From: Alistipes sp. CHKCI003
GTDB taxonomy: Bacteria; Bacteroidota; Bacteroidia; Bacteroidales; Rikenellaceae
DNA: 64,000 bases
Assembly: GCF_900021155.1 (NCBI RefSeq)
Contig: NZ_FCNT01000050.1
Location: 28,651-92,650 of the forward strand
Direction: 5' to 3'
Shown here: one piece after another, positions 45,659-55,264 of the stretch
How positions within the stretch are numbered: position 1 is the stretch's first letter
How the letters are laid out: the number at the start of each line of letters is the position of its first letter
The notes under the pieces: generated by a model
What the model saw: the letters and a program-made list of their open reading frames with translations, nothing else
What the model was told of the DNA's origin: nothing
The model's database searches: none
Program-made: the position numbers and the translations under genes

Positions 45659-46208
45659 TATGGAAGCGGCGGTGCGCAGGATTGCTGCGGCCGTTCGCTT
45701 TCATTCCGAATAAGAGGCTCTTCCGCCGAGGGTTTCGCCCGGTGGATGGGGTGTGGAGGCACGTGCCGGAACGCTTGGTTCGTCGTGCGCGATTCCATGC
45801 TTCTCCGGAAGCGGAAGGGTCTGATACGGGTGCGGAATCCGAGTAGCAGAGGCTCGGAGCAGGGGAAAGTGCCGCCGCAAGCGGTAACTTCGCTGCCGAG
45901 AGAGTTGCGAAGGGATTCGGCGCCGGTTACAAAGTTCCCGGAACGGGAGGAAGCCTGTGCGGACAGGAGGCAGGCGCGGCACGTGCGTGCGGTCGTGCGG
46001 AGTGTCCGGACGGACGGCGAGGCGGTGCGTGGCCGGAAGGCCGGCAGCGTTTCGCGCGGAGTCGTCAGGCGTTCGAGGTCGTCGTTCGGAGGATTTGTGC
46101 GGATAAATGTTGGCAACGCGAAGGTGCTGACATTGTCTGCATTCTGGAAGGGATGGCTAAAATGCTGAAATAAAAGGCCCTGTTTTCGGTTTATTGAGAA
46201 AAAATGCG
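45659..46208. other. Non-ribosomal insertion between rpsN and rpsH
   Basis: GC-rich stretch in a position where S14 and S8 genes are normally adjacent. It contains long open frames on both strands (for example plus 45746-46168) but no family resemblance. The right end turns AT-rich and carries the rpsH promoter. No insertion-sequence ends or transposase are seen. Confidence 0.5.
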
Positions 46209-46216
46209 TATATTTG
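46209..46216 (+). promoter_or_regulatory. Internal promoter -7 element (TATATTTG) before rpsH
   Basis: TAnnTTTG about 135 bp before rpsH, followed by a leader that ends in very AT-rich sequence like the one before rpsL. A TTTTCG at 46183-46188 is a poor -33 box at about the right distance. It would let the second half of the spc operon be transcribed independently. Confidence 0.6.
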
Positions 46217-46350
46217 CGCACTTGTGCCCGCCGTGCGCATGCGCGGGACGGCGGACGACGAGAGGGCGCGGAGCGGCTGCGAAGATCGTAACGTGCTGCG
46301 AAACAAGGAAAGAGACTATTTATTTTTTAATTTTTAACTTTTAATTCATT

Positions 46351-46749
46351 ATGACAGATCCTATTGCGGATTTTCTGACCCGAATTAGAAACGCGGTGAA
46401 AGCCAACCACAAAGTGGTTGAAGCTCCCGGTTCAAAAATTAAGCAGGAGATCACCAAGATTCTCTACGAACAGGGCTATATTCTCGCCTACAAATTCGAC
46501 ACCGACGAGAAGGGCCATCCCAGCATCAAGATCGCGCTGAAGTGGGATGCCGCCACGAAGACGAACGCCATCAAGGACCTCAAGCGCGTCAGCCGCCCGG
46601 GTCTGCGCCGGTACGCATCGGTGAGCGAAATGCCCCGCGTGCTGAACGGTTTGGGCATCGCTATTCTCTCGACCTCCAAAGGCATCATGACCGACGCCAA
46701 GGCCCGCAAGGAGAATGTGGGCGGCGAGGTGCTGTGCTACATCTACTAA
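46351..46749 (+). CDS. rpsH: 30S ribosomal protein S8
   Basis: 132-residue 16S rRNA binder. Recognised by [39 protein letters not shown] and the C-terminal [20 protein letters not shown] with GGEVLCYIY. It begins the second half of the split spc operon, behind its own promoter. Confidence 0.98.
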   Translation: MTDPIADFLTRIRNAVKANHKVVEAPGSKIKQEITKILYEQGYILAYKFDTDEKGHPSIKIALKWDAATKTNAIKDLKRVSRPGLRRYASVSEMPRVLNGLGIAILSTSKGIMTDAKARKENVGGEVLCYIY

Positions 46750-46778
46750 CGCAATTTCATAAAAAAGGGAAAATACAC

Positions 46779-47366
46779 ATGTCAAGAATTGGTAAATTAC
46801 CTGTAAACCTGCCCGCCGGCGTTACCGTTACGGTTGCGCCCGACAACGTGGTTAGCGTGAAAGGGCCACTTGGGACACTGAGCCTGAAAGTAGACTCGGA
46901 CATCAAGGTCGAGGTCGGCAGCCATACCGACGCGCATACCGGCAAGGAGATTCCCGCCGTCATCGTGTCGCGTCCGACGAACCAGCCGCGCCACCGTTCG
47001 CTGCACGGTCTCTATCGTGCGCTGATCAACAACATGGTCATCGGCGTGTCGAAAGGCTACGAAATCAAGCAGGAGCTCGTGGGCGTCGGTTTCAAGGCCG
47101 AAGTCAAGGGCAATATCCTCGAGATGAGTCTCGGCTACTCGCACGACACCCATCTGATGCTGCCTCCCGAAGTAACCGCTACGGCCGTTACGGAGAAAAA
47201 GGGCAACCCCATCGTAACGCTGAAGAGCACGGACAAGCAGCTTATCGGTCAGGTGGCCGCCAAGATCCGTTCGCTGCGCAAGCCGGAGCCTTACAAGGGC
47301 AAGGGTATCAAGTTCGTAGGCGAGCAGATCCGTCGCAAGGCAGGTAAATCAGCAGGTGCTAAATAG
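46779..47366 (+). CDS. rplF: 50S ribosomal protein L6
   Basis: 195-residue protein near the sarcin-ricin loop. ATG 46779 gives MSRIGKLPVNLPAGVTV, the family start; an open frame extends upstream but lies within rpsH in another frame. The C-terminal half has RSLRKPEPYKGKGIKFVGE and QIRRKAGKSAG. Confidence 0.98.
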   Translation: MSRIGKLPVNLPAGVTVTVAPDNVVSVKGPLGTLSLKVDSDIKVEVGSHTDAHTGKEIPAVIVSRPTNQPRHRSLHGLYRALINNMVIGVSKGYEIKQELVGVGFKAEVKGNILEMSLGYSHDTHLMLPPEVTATAVTEKKGNPIVTLKSTDKQLIGQVAAKIRSLRKPEPYKGKGIKFVGEQIRRKAGKSAGAK

Positions 47367-47382
47367 TAAATAGTGAAGAGTT

Positions 47383-47745
47383 ATGTCATTGAATAAAATA
47401 GAGAGAAGAGAGAGGATCAAGATGCGTATCCGCAAGATCGTGAGCGGTACGTCCGAGCGTCCTCGCATGACTGTGTTCCGTAGCAACAAGCAGATCTACG
47501 TACAGTTTATCGACGACCTTAGGGGGGTTACTCTGGCCGCCGCATCCTCTTTGGACAAGGAGGTGGCGGAGGCTGCCGCCGGCAAGACCAAGAGCGACGT
47601 AGCATCGCTCGTGGGCAAGCTGGCCGCCGAGCGTGCCGCCGCCAAGGGTATCTCGGTCGTTTCGTTCGACCGTAACGGCTACCTTTATCACGGAAGAGTT
47701 AAACAGTTGGCCGACGCAGCGCGTGAAGGCGGTCTTAAATTCTAA
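47383..47745 (+). CDS. rplR: 50S ribosomal protein L18
   Basis: 120-residue 5S rRNA binder. Recognised by [20 protein letters not shown] and the end [20 protein letters not shown] with AAREGGLKF. It lies 16 bp after rplF and 6 bp before rpsE. Confidence 0.98.
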   Translation: MSLNKIERRERIKMRIRKIVSGTSERPRMTVFRSNKQIYVQFIDDLRGVTLAAASSLDKEVAEAAAGKTKSDVASLVGKLAAERAAAKGISVVSFDRNGYLYHGRVKQLADAAREGGLKF

Positions 47746-47751
47746 GCGGAT

Positions 47752-48270
47752 ATGTCTAATACGAACATAAAGAAAGTACGCACCAGCGACCTCGAGCTCA
47801 AGGACAGACTCGTGAGCATTCAGCGTGTTACCAAGGTAACCAAGGGCGGTCGCACATTCAGCTTCTCGGCGATCGTCGTGGTCGGCAACGAAGACGGCGT
47901 CGTGGGCTACGGCCTCGGCAAGGCTTCGGAAGTTACGTCGGCCATTGCGAAAGGCATCGAAGATGCGAAGAAGAACCTCGTGAAAATCCCCGTGATCAAC
48001 GGCACGATTCCCCACAAGCAGGAGTTCCGCTACGGCGGTTCGCTCGTGATGGTGCGTCCGGCCGCTCCCGGTACGGGTATCATCGCCGGCGGTGCCATGC
48101 GTGCCGTGCTGGAGTCGGTGGGCGTGAAGAACGTGTTAGCGAAGAGCAAAGGCTCGTCGAACCCCCACAACTTGGTGAAAGCCACGATCGGCGCCCTCTG
48201 CGAGCTGCGCGACGCGCGCAGCGTGGCCCAGCTCCGCGGCATTCCGATGTCTCAGGTGTTTAACGGCTAA
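47752..48270 (+). CDS. rpsE: 30S ribosomal protein S5
   Basis: 172-residue protein important for accuracy and mRNA unwinding. Recognised by [40 protein letters not shown], and [20 protein letters not shown] followed by [15 protein letters not shown]. Confidence 0.98.
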   Translation: MSNTNIKKVRTSDLELKDRLVSIQRVTKVTKGGRTFSFSAIVVVGNEDGVVGYGLGKASEVTSAIAKGIEDAKKNLVKIPVINGTIPHKQEFRYGGSLVMVRPAAPGTGIIAGGAMRAVLESVGVKNVLAKSKGSSNPHNLVKATIGALCELRDARSVAQLRGIPMSQVFNG

Positions 48271-48285
48271 TTTTTCGAAGGGATT

Positions 48286-48468
48286 ATGGCAAGATTGAAA
48301 ATCACTCAGGTAAAAAGCCGCATCGGCGCCACGGAGCGTCAGTGCCGGAACCTCGACGCGCTGGGTCTGAAGCGGATCAACGCGACGGTCGAGCACGACG
48401 ATTCGGCGATCATCAAAGGTATGATCGAACGTGTGAAGCACCTCGTGAAGGTCGAAGAGGTAAAATAA
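48286..48468 (+). CDS. rpmD: 50S ribosomal protein L30
   Basis: 60-residue protein of normal family length: KITQVKSRIGATERQCRNLD and LGLKRINATVEHDDSAIIKG. It lies between rpsE and rplO as in most bacteria. Confidence 0.97.
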   Translation: MARLKITQVKSRIGATERQCRNLDALGLKRINATVEHDDSAIIKGMIERVKHLVKVEEVK

Positions 48469-48493
48469 GTCTAACAGGTCAAAGTAATAAACG

Positions 48494-48940
48494 ATGGAAC
48501 TCAATAATCTCAAACCCGCTAAGGGGTCAACGCACCACGACAAGCGTATCGGCCGAGGTGCCGGTTCGGGCTACGGCGGCTACGCCACCCGCGGTAACAA
48601 GGGTGCCCAGTCGCGTTCGGGCTATTCGCGCAAATTAGGCTTCGAAGGCGGACAGATGCCGCTCCAGCGCCGTGTGCCGAAGTTCGGTTTCACGAACCTG
48701 AAACGGGTCGAATTCAAGGCGATCAACCTCTCGACGATCGAGGAGCTGGCCGCCAAGAAGTCGCTTACGGAGATCACTGCCGAGACGCTCGTGGCCGCGG
48801 GCATCGTGTCGTCGAAGGACAAGGTGAAGATCCTCGGCAACGGCGCCGTAACGCGCCCCCTCGCGGTGAAGGCCCACGCCTTCTCGAAGAACGCCGAGGC
48901 AGCTATCGCTGCTGCGGGCGGCAGCGTGGAGAAACTCTAA
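48494..48940 (+). CDS. rplO: 50S ribosomal protein L15
   Basis: 148-residue late-assembly protein. Recognised by MELNNLKPAKGSTHHDKRIG, a Gly-rich arm GRGAGSGYGGYATRGNKGAQ with SRSGYSRKLGFEGGQMPLQR, and the C-terminal LAVKAHAFSKNAEAAIAAAG. secY follows after 24 bp. Confidence 0.98.
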   Translation: MELNNLKPAKGSTHHDKRIGRGAGSGYGGYATRGNKGAQSRSGYSRKLGFEGGQMPLQRRVPKFGFTNLKRVEFKAINLSTIEELAAKKSLTEITAETLVAAGIVSSKDKVKILGNGAVTRPLAVKAHAFSKNAEAAIAAAGGSVEKL

Positions 48941-48964
48941 GTAACCTCCTAAGCGACGAAAATT

Positions 48965-50341
48965 ATGAATCAGTATCTCGTAGTTGGTATCGTCTTTTTG
49001 GTGATTATCGCTCTTTTGGCGACCAACAAGAAAGTGGTGGAAACGCTCAAGAACATCTACAAGATCGAGGAGCTCCGCAAGCGTGTGATCTACACGATCG
49101 GCCTTCTGCTGGTCTACCGTCTGGGCAGTTTCATCGTACTCCCGGGCATCAATCCCAACGCCTTGGGCGAGGGATCGGCGCTTGCCAGCCAGTTGGAGGG
49201 CAACGGGCTTCTGGGCCTGTTGAACGTCTTCTCGGGCGGTGCATTCGCCAATGCGGCGATTTTCGCTCTGGGAGTCATGCCGTATATCACGGCCTCGATC
49301 ATCATCCAGCTTGCCGGTATGATGATTCCTGCGGTCCAGAAGCTGCAGAAAGAGGGTGAGAGCGGCCGCCGTAAGATGAATCAGTGGACACGTCTTCTGA
49401 CGATCGTCGTGCTGGTGATCCAAGGTCCTGCGTACATCGCAAACCTCTATCATCAGGTGCCCACTGCGTTCGTTTACGGCAATTCGTTCGGCTTCGTTGC
49501 CTATGCGACGACGATCCTGATCGCCGGCACCATGTTCATCATGTGGCTCGGCGAGAAGATCACCGACAAGGGTATCGGTAACGGTATCTCGCTGATCATC
49601 ATGATCGGTATCGTGGCGCGCCTGCCCCACGCCCTGCTGGCCGAGGTCAACGCGCGTTTTCAGACGTCGACCGGCAGTGCCATCATGCTGATCCTCGAAC
49701 TGGTGCTGCTGTTCCTTGTCTTCATGGCAACGATCGCCTTGGTGCAGGCTGTCCGCAAGGTGCCTGTGCAGTACGCCAAACGTATCGTCGGCAATAAACA
49801 GTACGGCGGTGTGCGTCAGTACATCCCCCTGAAGATGAATGCCGCGAATGTGATGCCCATCATCTTCGCGCAGGCTCTGATGTTTATTCCGGCCCTGTTC
49901 ACCGGTACGGCCTTCGCCGCTGCGTTCAGCACGATGACCGGTTTCTGGTACAACTTCACGTTGGCGGTGCTGGTAATCGCGTTCACCTATTTCTATACCG
50001 CGATTATCATCAATCCTCAAATGATGGCCGATGACATGAAGCGCAACGGCGGCTTTATTCCGGGCGTGAAACCGGGCAAGCAGACCGTGAACTACATCGA
50101 CACCATCATGACGCGCATTACGCTCCCCGGTTCGATTTTCTTGGCTATCGTAGCGATCCTGCCCGCGCTGGCCATGAAATTCCTCGGCATCCAGCAGGCG
50201 TTCGCCTACTTCTACGGAGGTACGTCGCTGCTGATTATGGTGGGTGTGGTGCTCGACACTCTGAAGCAGATCGAGAGCTACCTGCTGATGCGCCACTACG
50301 ACGGCCTGATGAAGACCGGCCGTATTCAAGGCCGCCATTAG
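48965..50341 (+). CDS. secY: Protein translocase subunit SecY
   Basis: Pore-forming subunit of the SecYEG channel, 458 residues with ten hydrophobic helices. Recognised by RLGSFIVLPGINPNALGEGS, a plug-region NVFSGGAFANAAIFALGVMP, YITASIIIQLAGMMIPAVQK and the cytosolic loop RKVPVQYAKRIVGNKQYGGV. It sits in the standard spc position between rplO and map. Confidence 0.98.
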   Translation: MNQYLVVGIVFLVIIALLATNKKVVETLKNIYKIEELRKRVIYTIGLLLVYRLGSFIVLPGINPNALGEGSALASQLEGNGLLGLLNVFSGGAFANAAIFALGVMPYITASIIIQLAGMMIPAVQKLQKEGESGRRKMNQWTRLLTIVVLVIQGPAYIANLYHQVPTAFVYGNSFGFVAYATTILIAGTMFIMWLGEKITDKGIGNGISLIIMIGIVARLPHALLAEVNARFQTSTGSAIMLILELVLLFLVFMATIALVQAVRKVPVQYAKRIVGNKQYGGVRQYIPLKMNAANVMPIIFAQALMFIPALFTGTAFAAAFSTMTGFWYNFTLAVLVIAFTYFYTAIIINPQMMADDMKRNGGFIPGVKPGKQTVNYIDTIMTRITLPGSIFLAIVAILPALAMKFLGIQQAFAYFYGGTSLLIMVGVVLDTLKQIESYLLMRHYDGLMKTGRIQGRH

Positions 50342-50369
50342 GAGGTTTTTCAGAAGAGTCAGACGAAAA

Positions 50370-51146
50370 ATGATATACTTAAAGACAGACGAGGAGATCG
50401 AGTTGCTCCGCGAAAACAACATTCTGGTGAGCAAGACCCTGGCCGAGGTGGGCAAGCACATTCGGCCGGGCGTCTCCACCAAGGAGCTCGACACCGTGGC
50501 CGAGGAGTTCATCCGTGCGCACGGTGCCGTCCCCGCTTTCCTCGGGTATCAGGGATTTCCCGCTTCGTTATGCGTTTCTGTTAACGAACAGGTAGTTCAC
50601 GGTATTCCATCCTCGAAATGCATCCTCCGGGAGGGGGACATCGTATCGGTCGATTGCGGTACGTTCATGAAGGGGTTTGTTGGTGATTCGGCGTATACGT
50701 TCGCCGTGGGAGAGGTTGCCGCGGAGGTGTGGCAGCTGATGGAAGTTACCAAAGAGGCTCTTCATAAAGGTACGGCGCAGGCCAAAGCCGGCAACCGCGT
50801 AGGCGATGTGTCGGCGGCCGTGCAGGAATACGCCGAGAGCTTCGGCTACGGCGTCGTGCGCGAGTTGGAGGGACACGGACTGGGTCGCAAAATGCACGAG
50901 GACCCGGGTGTTCCGAACTACGGCGCGCGCGGCAGAGGACCTTTGCTCAAGGAGGGCATGGTCATCTGTATCGAACCCATGATCAACATGGGGACCAAAG
51001 CGGTGGTTTTCGAACAGGATGGTTGGACGGTCCGCACGCGGGACCGCAAGCCGGCGGCTCATTTCGAGTTCGCGGTGGCGGTGCGCAAGAACGGCCCCGA
51101 CGTGCTGACCGACTTTAGTATCATCGAAAACGCACTCAAAAATTAA
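50370..51146 (+). CDS. map: Type I methionine aminopeptidase
   Basis: Removes the initiator methionine from nascent proteins. The 258-residue protein has the five metal ligands of the pita-bread fold: Asp in VSVDCGTFMKGFVGDSAYTF (two), His in EGHGLGRKMHEDPGVPN, Glu in MVICIEPMINMG and a final Glu in RKPAAHFEFAVAV. That last segment reads FEF where most have FEHT, so the final ligand context is slightly divergent. It lies between secY and infA as usual. Confidence 0.96.
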   Translation: MIYLKTDEEIELLRENNILVSKTLAEVGKHIRPGVSTKELDTVAEEFIRAHGAVPAFLGYQGFPASLCVSVNEQVVHGIPSSKCILREGDIVSVDCGTFMKGFVGDSAYTFAVGEVAAEVWQLMEVTKEALHKGTAQAKAGNRVGDVSAAVQEYAESFGYGVVRELEGHGLGRKMHEDPGVPNYGARGRGPLLKEGMVICIEPMINMGTKAVVFEQDGWTVRTRDRKPAAHFEFAVAVRKNGPDVLTDFSIIENALKN

Positions 51147-51152
51147 GACTCT

Positions 51153-51371
51153 ATGGCAAAACAGGCTGCTATCGAAAGGGACGGAACGATCATCGAGGCC
51201 CTGTCCAACGCGATGTTTCGCGTCGAGCTGGACAACGGCCACGTGCTCACGGCCCATATCTCCGGAAAGATGCGGATGCACTACATCAAGATCCTTCCCG
51301 GGGATAAAGTGAAAGTGGAGATGACGCCCTACGATCTGACGAAGGGCCGAATCTCCTTTAGGTACAAATAA
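51153..51371 (+). CDS. infA: Translation initiation factor IF-1
   Basis: 72-residue OB-fold factor that blocks the A site during initiation. Recognised by [40 protein letters not shown] and the end [12 protein letters not shown]. It lies 6 bp after map. Confidence 0.98.
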   Translation: MAKQAAIERDGTIIEALSNAMFRVELDNGHVLTAHISGKMRMHYIKILPGDKVKVEMTPYDLTKGRISFRYK

Positions 51372-51391
51372 CAACAGATTGCTTGAAAATC

Positions 51392-51508
51392 ATGAAAGTA
51401 AAAGCATCCATCAAAAAACGCAGCGAAGATTGCAAGATTGTGAAGCGTAAGGGTAAACTCTACGTCATCTGCAAGAAAAATCCCAAATTCAAAATGCGTC
51501 AGGGATAG
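51392..51508 (+). CDS. rpmJ: 50S ribosomal protein L36 (zinc ligands partly lost)
   Basis: 38-residue protein between infA and rpsM: begins [15 protein letters not shown] and ends NPKFKMRQG. Canonical L36 binds zinc through CxxC, a later Cys and a His. Here the first Cys is Ser11 and the His is Phe, leaving Cys14 and Cys27 only, so it is a zinc-independent (C-minus) form. Confidence 0.95.
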   Translation: MKVKASIKKRSEDCKIVKRKGKLYVICKKNPKFKMRQG

Positions 51509-51545
51509 TGATCAAACCGTTTTTTAAAGAAGAAAAAGAGAATTT

Positions 51546-51926
51546 ATGGCACGTATAGTCGGTGTAGATTTACCAAAAAACAAGCGCGGCGAGATCGGCC
51601 TTACCTACATTTACGGTATCGGTCGTTCCACAGCCCGCAAGATTCTCGAGGCCGCCGGTATCGGCTACGACCTCAAAGTTCAGGATTGGAACGACGATCA
51701 GGTGAGCGCCATCCGTTCGACGATCGCCGAGATGGGCATCAAGGTCGAGGGCGAGTGCCGTTCGGCCGTGCAGCTCAATATCAAGCGACTGATGGATATA
51801 GGCTGCTACCGCGGCATCCGTCATCGTCTGGGACTGCCCGTTCGCGGCCAGTCGACCAAGAACAATGCCCGCACGCGCAAAGGCCGTAAGAAGACCGTCG
51901 CTAACAAGAAAAAGGCAACTAAGTAA
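51546..51926 (+). CDS. rpsM: 30S ribosomal protein S13
   Basis: 126-residue head protein contacting P-site tRNA. Recognised by [39 protein letters not shown] and the C-terminal [20 protein letters not shown] followed by [10 protein letters not shown]. First gene of the alpha part. Confidence 0.98.
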   Translation: MARIVGVDLPKNKRGEIGLTYIYGIGRSTARKILEAAGIGYDLKVQDWNDDQVSAIRSTIAEMGIKVEGECRSAVQLNIKRLMDIGCYRGIRHRLGLPVRGQSTKNNARTRKGRKKTVANKKKATK

Positions 51927-51938
51927 TCGTAGAGAGTT

Positions 51939-52328
51939 ATGGCAAAGAAAACTGGAACAGTCAAGAAGAAGGTTGTCAAGGTGGGTGCCACGGGCAATGC
52001 CTATGTTCACTCGACTTTCAACAACGTAATCATCACCATCACCAATGAAAACGGCGATGTGATCAGCTGGTCTTCGGCCGGCAAGATGGGTTTCCGCGGT
52101 TCTAAGAAGAACACTCCCTACGCTGCTCAGACTTCGGCCGCCGATTGCGCGAAGGTCGCCTACGACATGGGTCTGCGCAAGGTGAAGGTCTATGTCAAAG
52201 GTCCGGGTGCAGGCCGCGAATCGGCCGTGCGCACGATCCACGGTGCGGGTCTCGAAGTGATGGAGATCATCGACGTTACTCCGCTGCCGCACAACGGTTG
52301 CCGTGCTCCTAACCGCCGCCGCGTATAA
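51939..52328 (+). CDS. rpsK: 30S ribosomal protein S11
   Basis: 129-residue platform protein. Recognised by [40 protein letters not shown] and the end [17 protein letters not shown]. It lies 12 bp after rpsM. Confidence 0.98.
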   Translation: MAKKTGTVKKKVVKVGATGNAYVHSTFNNVIITITNENGDVISWSSAGKMGFRGSKKNTPYAAQTSAADCAKVAYDMGLRKVKVYVKGPGAGRESAVRTIHGAGLEVMEIIDVTPLPHNGCRAPNRRRV

Positions 52329-52376
52329 TCGGCTGGGGTTACGGAAAAATTCAAGGTTTTTTAAAAAGTCATTACA

Positions 52377-52985
52377 ATGGGAAAATACATAGGACCAAAA
52401 TCGAAGATCGCCCGAAAGTTCGGCGAAGCTATTTACGGTGCGGACAAAGTGCTCGAGAAGCGCAACTATCCTCCCGGACAGCACGGTTTGATGCGCAAGC
52501 GCAAGAAGGTGTCCGAGTACGGTACGCAGCTCAGCGAGAAGCAGAAGGCTAAATATACCTACGGCCTGCTGGAGAAGCAGTTCGCCCGTACGTACGAGAC
52601 GGCTGCCCGCATGGGCGGCATCACGGGCGAAAACCTGTTGAAGCTGCTCGAGTGCCGTCTGGACAATGTGGTGTACCGTCTGGGGATCGCCCCGACGCGC
52701 GCCGCGGCCCGTCAGCTCGTCTCGCATCGCCACATCTGCGTGAACGGCAATGTGGTGAACATTCCGTCGTACTCGCTCAAGGCCGGCGATATTGTTTCGG
52801 TGCGCGAGAAGTCGAAGAGTTTGGAGGCGATCACGGCGTCTCTGGCAGGCGGTTCGAGAAGCCGCTACGCTTGGCTCGAATGGGACGGTGCGGCGATGGC
52901 CGGCAAGTTCCTGCAGAAACCCGAACGCGAGGAGATACCCGAGAACATCAAAGAGCAGCTTATCGTCGAGTTGTACTCCAAATAG
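52377..52985 (+). CDS. rpsD: 30S ribosomal protein S4
   Basis: 202-residue primary 16S rRNA binder. Recognised by [40 protein letters not shown] and the S4 RNA-binding domain [20 protein letters not shown] with [18 protein letters not shown]. No zinc-binding cysteines in the N-terminus. Confidence 0.98.
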   Translation: MGKYIGPKSKIARKFGEAIYGADKVLEKRNYPPGQHGLMRKRKKVSEYGTQLSEKQKAKYTYGLLEKQFARTYETAARMGGITGENLLKLLECRLDNVVYRLGIAPTRAAARQLVSHRHICVNGNVVNIPSYSLKAGDIVSVREKSKSLEAITASLAGGSRSRYAWLEWDGAAMAGKFLQKPEREEIPENIKEQLIVELYSK

Positions 52986-53006
52986 TAATTAAACAAATTC
53001 ATTCAT

Positions 53007-53999
53007 ATGGCAATATTAGCATTCCAGAAACCTGAGAAGGTTATCATGCTCGAATCCACTTCGTCGTTCGGAAAGTTCGAGTTCCGTCCGTTGGAGCCCG
53101 GGTTCGGCATGACCGTCGGTAACGCCCTGCGCCGTATCCTGCTCTCGTCGCTGGAGGGATACGCGATCACGACCGTCAAGGTAGCCGCTGTGGACCACGA
53201 GTTCGCCGCTATCCCCGGTGTGATGGAAGGAATGATCGACGTCATTCTGAATCTCAAGCAGGTTCGTTTTATCCGTACAGTAGATAACCAGGATGCCGAA
53301 AAGGTGTCGGTGAACGTTGCGGGTGTTACGGAGCTTACTGCCGGATATATCTCGAATTACCTCTCGTTCTTCAAGGTGCTGAATCCCGATCTGGTCATCG
53401 CCCACCTCGCGCCCGGCACCAAAATGCAACTCACGCTGACGATCGGCAAGGGCCGCGGATACGTGCCTGCGGAGGAGAACACTCCTGCGGAGTGCGAATT
53501 CGGTACGCTGCCGATCGACTCGATCTTCACGCCCATCAAAAACGTGAAGTATTCGATCGAGAACTACCGCGTGGAGCAGAAGACCGACTACGAGAAATTG
53601 AATTTGGAGATTACGACCGACGGATCGATCCATCCGAAGGAGGCGTTGAAGGAGGCTGCGAAGATTCTGATCCAGCATTTCATGCTTTTCTCGGACGAGA
53701 AGATCACGGTCAACATGGAGGACAACAACGGTACCGAAGAGTTCGACGAAGACGTGCTTCACATGCGCCAACTGTTGAAAACGAAGTTGTCGGATCAGGA
53801 TCTGAGCGTTCGGGCCCTGAACTGCCTGAAAGCGGCCGACGTCGATACGGTGGGTGATTTGGTGAAGCTGAACCGCACGGACCTGCTGAAATTCCGGAAT
53901 TTCGGCAAGAAGTCGCTGACGGAGCTCGACGAGCTGCTGGCTTCGCTCAACCTCAAATTCGGTATGGACGTATCTATCTACAAACTTGATAAAGACTAA
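53007..53999 (+). CDS. rpoA: RNA polymerase alpha subunit
   Basis: 330-residue subunit that dimerises to start polymerase assembly. The N-terminal domain has [20 protein letters not shown] and [20 protein letters not shown]; the C-terminal domain, which contacts DNA and activators, has [20 protein letters not shown] and [19 protein letters not shown]. It lies between rpsD and rplQ. Confidence 0.98.
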   Translation: MAILAFQKPEKVIMLESTSSFGKFEFRPLEPGFGMTVGNALRRILLSSLEGYAITTVKVAAVDHEFAAIPGVMEGMIDVILNLKQVRFIRTVDNQDAEKVSVNVAGVTELTAGYISNYLSFFKVLNPDLVIAHLAPGTKMQLTLTIGKGRGYVPAEENTPAECEFGTLPIDSIFTPIKNVKYSIENYRVEQKTDYEKLNLEITTDGSIHPKEALKEAAKILIQHFMLFSDEKITVNMEDNNGTEEFDEDVLHMRQLLKTKLSDQDLSVRALNCLKAADVDTVGDLVKLNRTDLLKFRNFGKKSLTELDELLASLNLKFGMDVSIYKLDKD

Positions 54000-54001
54000 T
54001 T

Positions 54002-54619
54002 ATGAGACACAATAAGAATTTCAACCACCTTGGCCGTCAGGCCGGGCACCGCAAGGCGCTGATGTCGAACATGGCGTCGTCGCTGATCCTGCACAAGCGC
54101 ATCGAGACTACGGTAGCGAAAGCCAAGGCCCTCAAGCAGTTTGTCGAGCCTCTGGTTACGAAGTCGAAGGAGGATACGACGCATCAGCGCCGCGTAGTCT
54201 TCTCGTACCTGAAGCAGAAGGAGGCTGTCGCGGAGCTGTTCCGCGCGATCGCTCCGAAGATCGCCGATCGTCCGGGCGGTTACACGCGTATCCTCAAGAC
54301 GGGGTTCCGTCTGGGCGATGCCGCCGATATGTGCATCATCGAGTTCGTCGATTTCAACGAAGCCTATACGTTGGGTGTGGTTCCCACGGCCGAGGCTGCG
54401 AAGCCCAAGACGCGCCGTTCGCGCAAATCCGCTGCTGCGAAAAACGTCGACGCAGTCGAGGAGGCTACGGTCGTAGACGGTGAAGCGAAAGCTGCAAAGA
54501 AAGTTCCGGCCAAAAAGGCTGCGGCTCCGAAGGCCGCGAATCCCGCAGTTCCGAAAAACGCGGTCAAGACTGCCGCTCCGAAAGCGGCTAAGAAGACGAA
54601 CGTGGGCAAGAAGATGTAA
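54002..54619 (+). CDS. rplQ: 50S ribosomal protein L17 with long Ala/Lys-rich tail
   Basis: 205-residue protein; the core [20 protein letters not shown] to about residue 125 is the family domain ([28 protein letters not shown]). The remaining 75-80 residues form a low-complexity Ala/Lys/Pro tail ([20 protein letters not shown]), ending KKTNVGKKM; many bacteria have only about 120-130 residues in total. It ends the ribosomal cluster, 2 bp after rpoA and just before a terminator. Confidence 0.97.
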   Translation: MRHNKNFNHLGRQAGHRKALMSNMASSLILHKRIETTVAKAKALKQFVEPLVTKSKEDTTHQRRVVFSYLKQKEAVAELFRAIAPKIADRPGGYTRILKTGFRLGDAADMCIIEFVDFNEAYTLGVVPTAEAAKPKTRRSRKSAAAKNVDAVEEATVVDGEAKAAKKVPAKKAAAPKAANPAVPKNAVKTAAPKAAKKTNVGKKM

Positions 54620-54637
54620 CGAATTGCTTACGGACCG

Positions 54638-54677
54638 AAAAAGGGGTTGTCTGAGACTTGTCGGACAGCCCCTTTTT
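54638..54677 (+). terminator. Terminator at the end of the ribosomal cluster
   Basis: 17-bp stem (54638-54654 with 54661-54677, two G-U pairs) with a 6-nt loop, A-run before and T-run after, 18 bp past rplQ. The core GTTGTCTGA/TCGGACAGCC is a variant of the stems after the C1 peptidase and tpiA. Confidence 0.9.
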
Positions 54678-54843
54678 CGTACTGTTCAGCGGATGTTGCG
54701 GAGTAGGGCCGATTGCATGTCGGGTGTCTGTGCCGGGGTCCTGTTCCGCTGCGGATATACGAAATATTGCCGGACGACGGAAGTCGTTCCGGCTTTTGTT
54801 CGGGACCGGGAACCGGCAGTAAGGAAAACGGCCGGCTTTGGGT

Positions 54844-54862
54844 GGCGGTATGTTTCCCGGCT
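54844..54862 (+). repeat. 19-bp repeat, copy 1
   Basis: Identical to 55077-55095 (contains GTATGTTTCCCGG). The two copies bracket the 76-bp tandem repeats. Confidence 0.85.
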
Positions 54863-54915
54863 TTAGCTCGCAAGGAGGGGCGAGGCCGGGAATCTGCGGT
54901 TCGAAAAGCGAACCA

Positions 54916-55067
54916 TTTCGTTAAGCCGTGCGCAGAGCCGAACTCGTTCGAGCTATGCCGGGGCGAGAAACGGACGAAAGGAATTCAACCCTTTCGTTAA
55001 GCCGAGTGCAGAGCCGAACTCGTTCGAGCTATGCCGAGGCGGGAAACGGACGAAAGAAATTCAACGT
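54916..55067 (+). repeat. Two tandem 76-bp intergenic repeats
   Basis: Units 54916-54991 and 54992-55067 begin TTTCGTTAAGCCG, share AGAGCCGAACTCGTTCGAGC in the middle and end GAAATTCAAC-like. Each contains the small palindrome GAACTCGTTCGAGC. They resemble the inverted repeat arms around xseB, so this is a dispersed REP-like family. Open frames across them are repeat-derived, not genes. Confidence 0.88.
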
Positions 55068-55076
55068 TTTTTTTGC

Positions 55077-55095
55077 GGCGGTATGTTTCCCGGCT
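55077..55095 (+). repeat. 19-bp repeat, copy 2
   Basis: Identical to 54844-54862; right border of the composite repeat zone. Confidence 0.85.
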
Positions 55096-55147
55096 ATGTT
55101 CGGGGGAAGACCGGGATGGAGAAGCGGCTGTAAGGAAAAAAGAAAAC

Positions 55148-55157
55148 GGGGGGGGGG
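55148..55157. repeat. G10 homopolymer tract
   Basis: Ten consecutive G, the longest such tract in the window, 77 bp before the -7 element of the DUF6624 pseudogene. Confidence 0.8.
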
Positions 55158-55233
55158 ATAAACCGGGCTCGTTAGGCATTTTCCGGTATGGGAAAATGTC
55201 CGCGATCCGATGAGCCGTTATTCGGAATTTTGG

Positions 55234-55241
55234 TAACTTTG
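55234..55241 (+). promoter_or_regulatory. Promoter -7 element (TAACTTTG) of the DUF6624 pseudogene
   Basis: Perfect TAnnTTTG 24 bp before ATG 55265. Its survival suggests the pseudogene decayed recently. Confidence 0.55.
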
Positions 55242-55264
55242 ATTATCCTTCGGATTCAAACACG

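Noticed and set aside
45746..46168. 140-codon frame between rpsN and rpsH
   Set aside because: Low-complexity Arg/Ser/Val composition, no promoter or family resemblance; an overlapping minus-strand frame is equally long.
54928..55213. Short frames in the region after rplQ
   Set aside because: They are made of the 76-bp tandem repeat and change with repeat phase, so are not genes.
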